Positions 5,213 to 5,754 of a DNA stretch of 5,754 nt are shown one piece after another. Source of the stretch: Thermoplasmata archaeon (GTDB lineage: Archaea; Thermoplasmatota; Thermoplasmata; RBG-16-68-12); the NCBI GenBank assembly GCA_021788795.1, contig JAJYKG010000144.1:1-5754 (forward strand), given 5' to 3'. The notes under the pieces were generated by a model. That model made no database searches. It saw only the letters and a program-made list of their open reading frames with translations, and was not told the origin of the DNA. Every line of letters begins with the position of its first letter. The first letter of the stretch is position 1. Both the position numbers and the translations under genes were made by a program.

Positions 5213-5226
5213 CCCCAGGCGAACTC

Positions 5227-5754
5227 ATGTCGACCCAGATGAGCCCTGCGAAGGGCAGGACGAGCGGCGTCGCTCCGCGCGAGATCCTCCTCATCGACGC
5301 GAACGAGGACCACCAGACCTTGAGCGCGCTGGCCCTGGGCCGCAGCGGGTTCAAGGTCACCGCGGTCGCCTCGGGGAGGGACGGCCTACGCCTCGCCTTC
5401 TCCCAGCCCTTCGATGCGATCATCCTGGACCACAAGGTCCGCGACGCCTCCTCGTTCGAGATCCTCGGAGGGCTCGTGAGGCGGCTCCCCCACACGCCCA
5501 AGATCTTCGTCGTCGCCCCGGGCGGGGAGGACCAGGCCGTGAAGGCCCTGAACTCCGGCGCGTCGGGCTACCTGGTGAAGACGGCGCGGTACAACGAGGT
5601 CCTCCCCATCGAGGTCCAGGAGCAGATCGACAAGGCCCGGACCCGGGCGCGTCTCGAGGAGCAGGGTCGGGCCCTGGAGGACGGGTTCGCGGAGCGCCGC
5701 GAGACCAAGGAGGCCCTCCGCGTCTTCGAGGACCGGCTTGGGGTCAGGAGCGAG
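5227..5754 (+). CDS. Response-regulator receiver domain protein with degenerate active site (3'-truncated)
   Basis: The window holds the first 176 residues; the gene runs off the right edge without a stop. A CheY-like receiver domain spans about residues 19-135. It opens with ILLIDANED (20-28) and has the phospho-acceptor Asp68 in AIILDHKVRD (64-73) and the conserved Lys118 in YLVKTA (115-120). The second Asp of the usual acidic pair is Ala25, and the conserved Thr/Ser of the switch is Val96 (FVVAPGG), so phosphorylation or its readout is probably altered. From about residue 130 the chain is charged and helix-prone, rich in Glu, Arg, Lys and Leu (EVQEQIDKARTRARLEEQ and onward). It looks like a coiled-coil linker to a further domain such as PAS or a kinase, as common in archaeal regulators; that domain is not seen. 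ATG 5227 is used; ATG 5239 is an alternative start. It is transcribed divergently from the dehydrogenase gene. Confidence 0.88.
   Translation, partial: MSTQMSPAKGRTSGVAPREILLIDANEDHQTLSALALGRSGFKVTAVASGRDGLRLAFSQPFDAIILDHKVRDASSFEILGGLVRRLPHTPKIFVVAPGGEDQAVKALNSGASGYLVKTARYNEVLPIEVQEQIDKARTRARLEEQGRALEDGFAERRETKEALRVFEDRLGVRSE

Noticed and set aside
3572..5242. 556-codon plus-strand frame opposite the third dehydrogenase gene
   Set aside because: The minus-strand frame has full family motifs; this one has none and reads through the divergent promoter region.

Overview
The window looks like high-GC, non-halophilic archaeal DNA. The tRNA gene has no encoded CCA. TATA-like boxes (CTTTATAG, CTTTATCG) lie the right distance upstream of starts. 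Shine-Dalgarno sites precede two of the genes. The proteins have ordinary Lys/Arg content rather than the acidic composition of haloarchaea, and almost every third codon position is G or C. A GC-rich Thermoplasmatota-like lineage would fit, but that placement is inference and cannot be settled from the sequence alone.

Layout. Positions 21-95 (minus) hold a complete tRNA-Arg(UCU). A 155-nt spacer with a TATA-like element and a strong UUCG hairpin leads to a tandem pair of plus-strand genes, 251-1471 and 1588-2802. Both encode saccharopine dehydrogenase-family oxidoreductases. They align without a gap over about 400 residues at roughly 55% identity by hand count, so they are a gene duplication. 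The 116-nt spacer between them contains a large inverted repeat. Convergent to the second gene, with only 6 bp between stop codons, is a minus-strand DmpA-type (P1 / S58) aminopeptidase gene at 2809-3792. Upstream of it on the same strand is a third, much more divergent saccharopine dehydrogenase-family gene (3851-5035, GTG start). A 191-nt divergent promoter region separates this from a plus-strand receiver-domain gene (5227 to the window end, truncated), probably the N-terminus of a larger signalling protein.

How the genes may work together. Three paralogous NAD(P)-dependent enzymes of one fold, plus an aminopeptidase, make a compact locus that suggests amino-acid or carboxyalkyl-amine (opine-like) metabolism. 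The substrates cannot be read from the sequence. The two tandem copies differ at the residue that normally decides NAD versus NADP use (Ser32 followed by two Arg in the first copy, Asp32 in the second), so they may be a redox pair working with different cofactors. The regulator at the right edge is divergently transcribed, and no link between it and the metabolic genes is shown. I see no mobile element, CRISPR array or phage gene.
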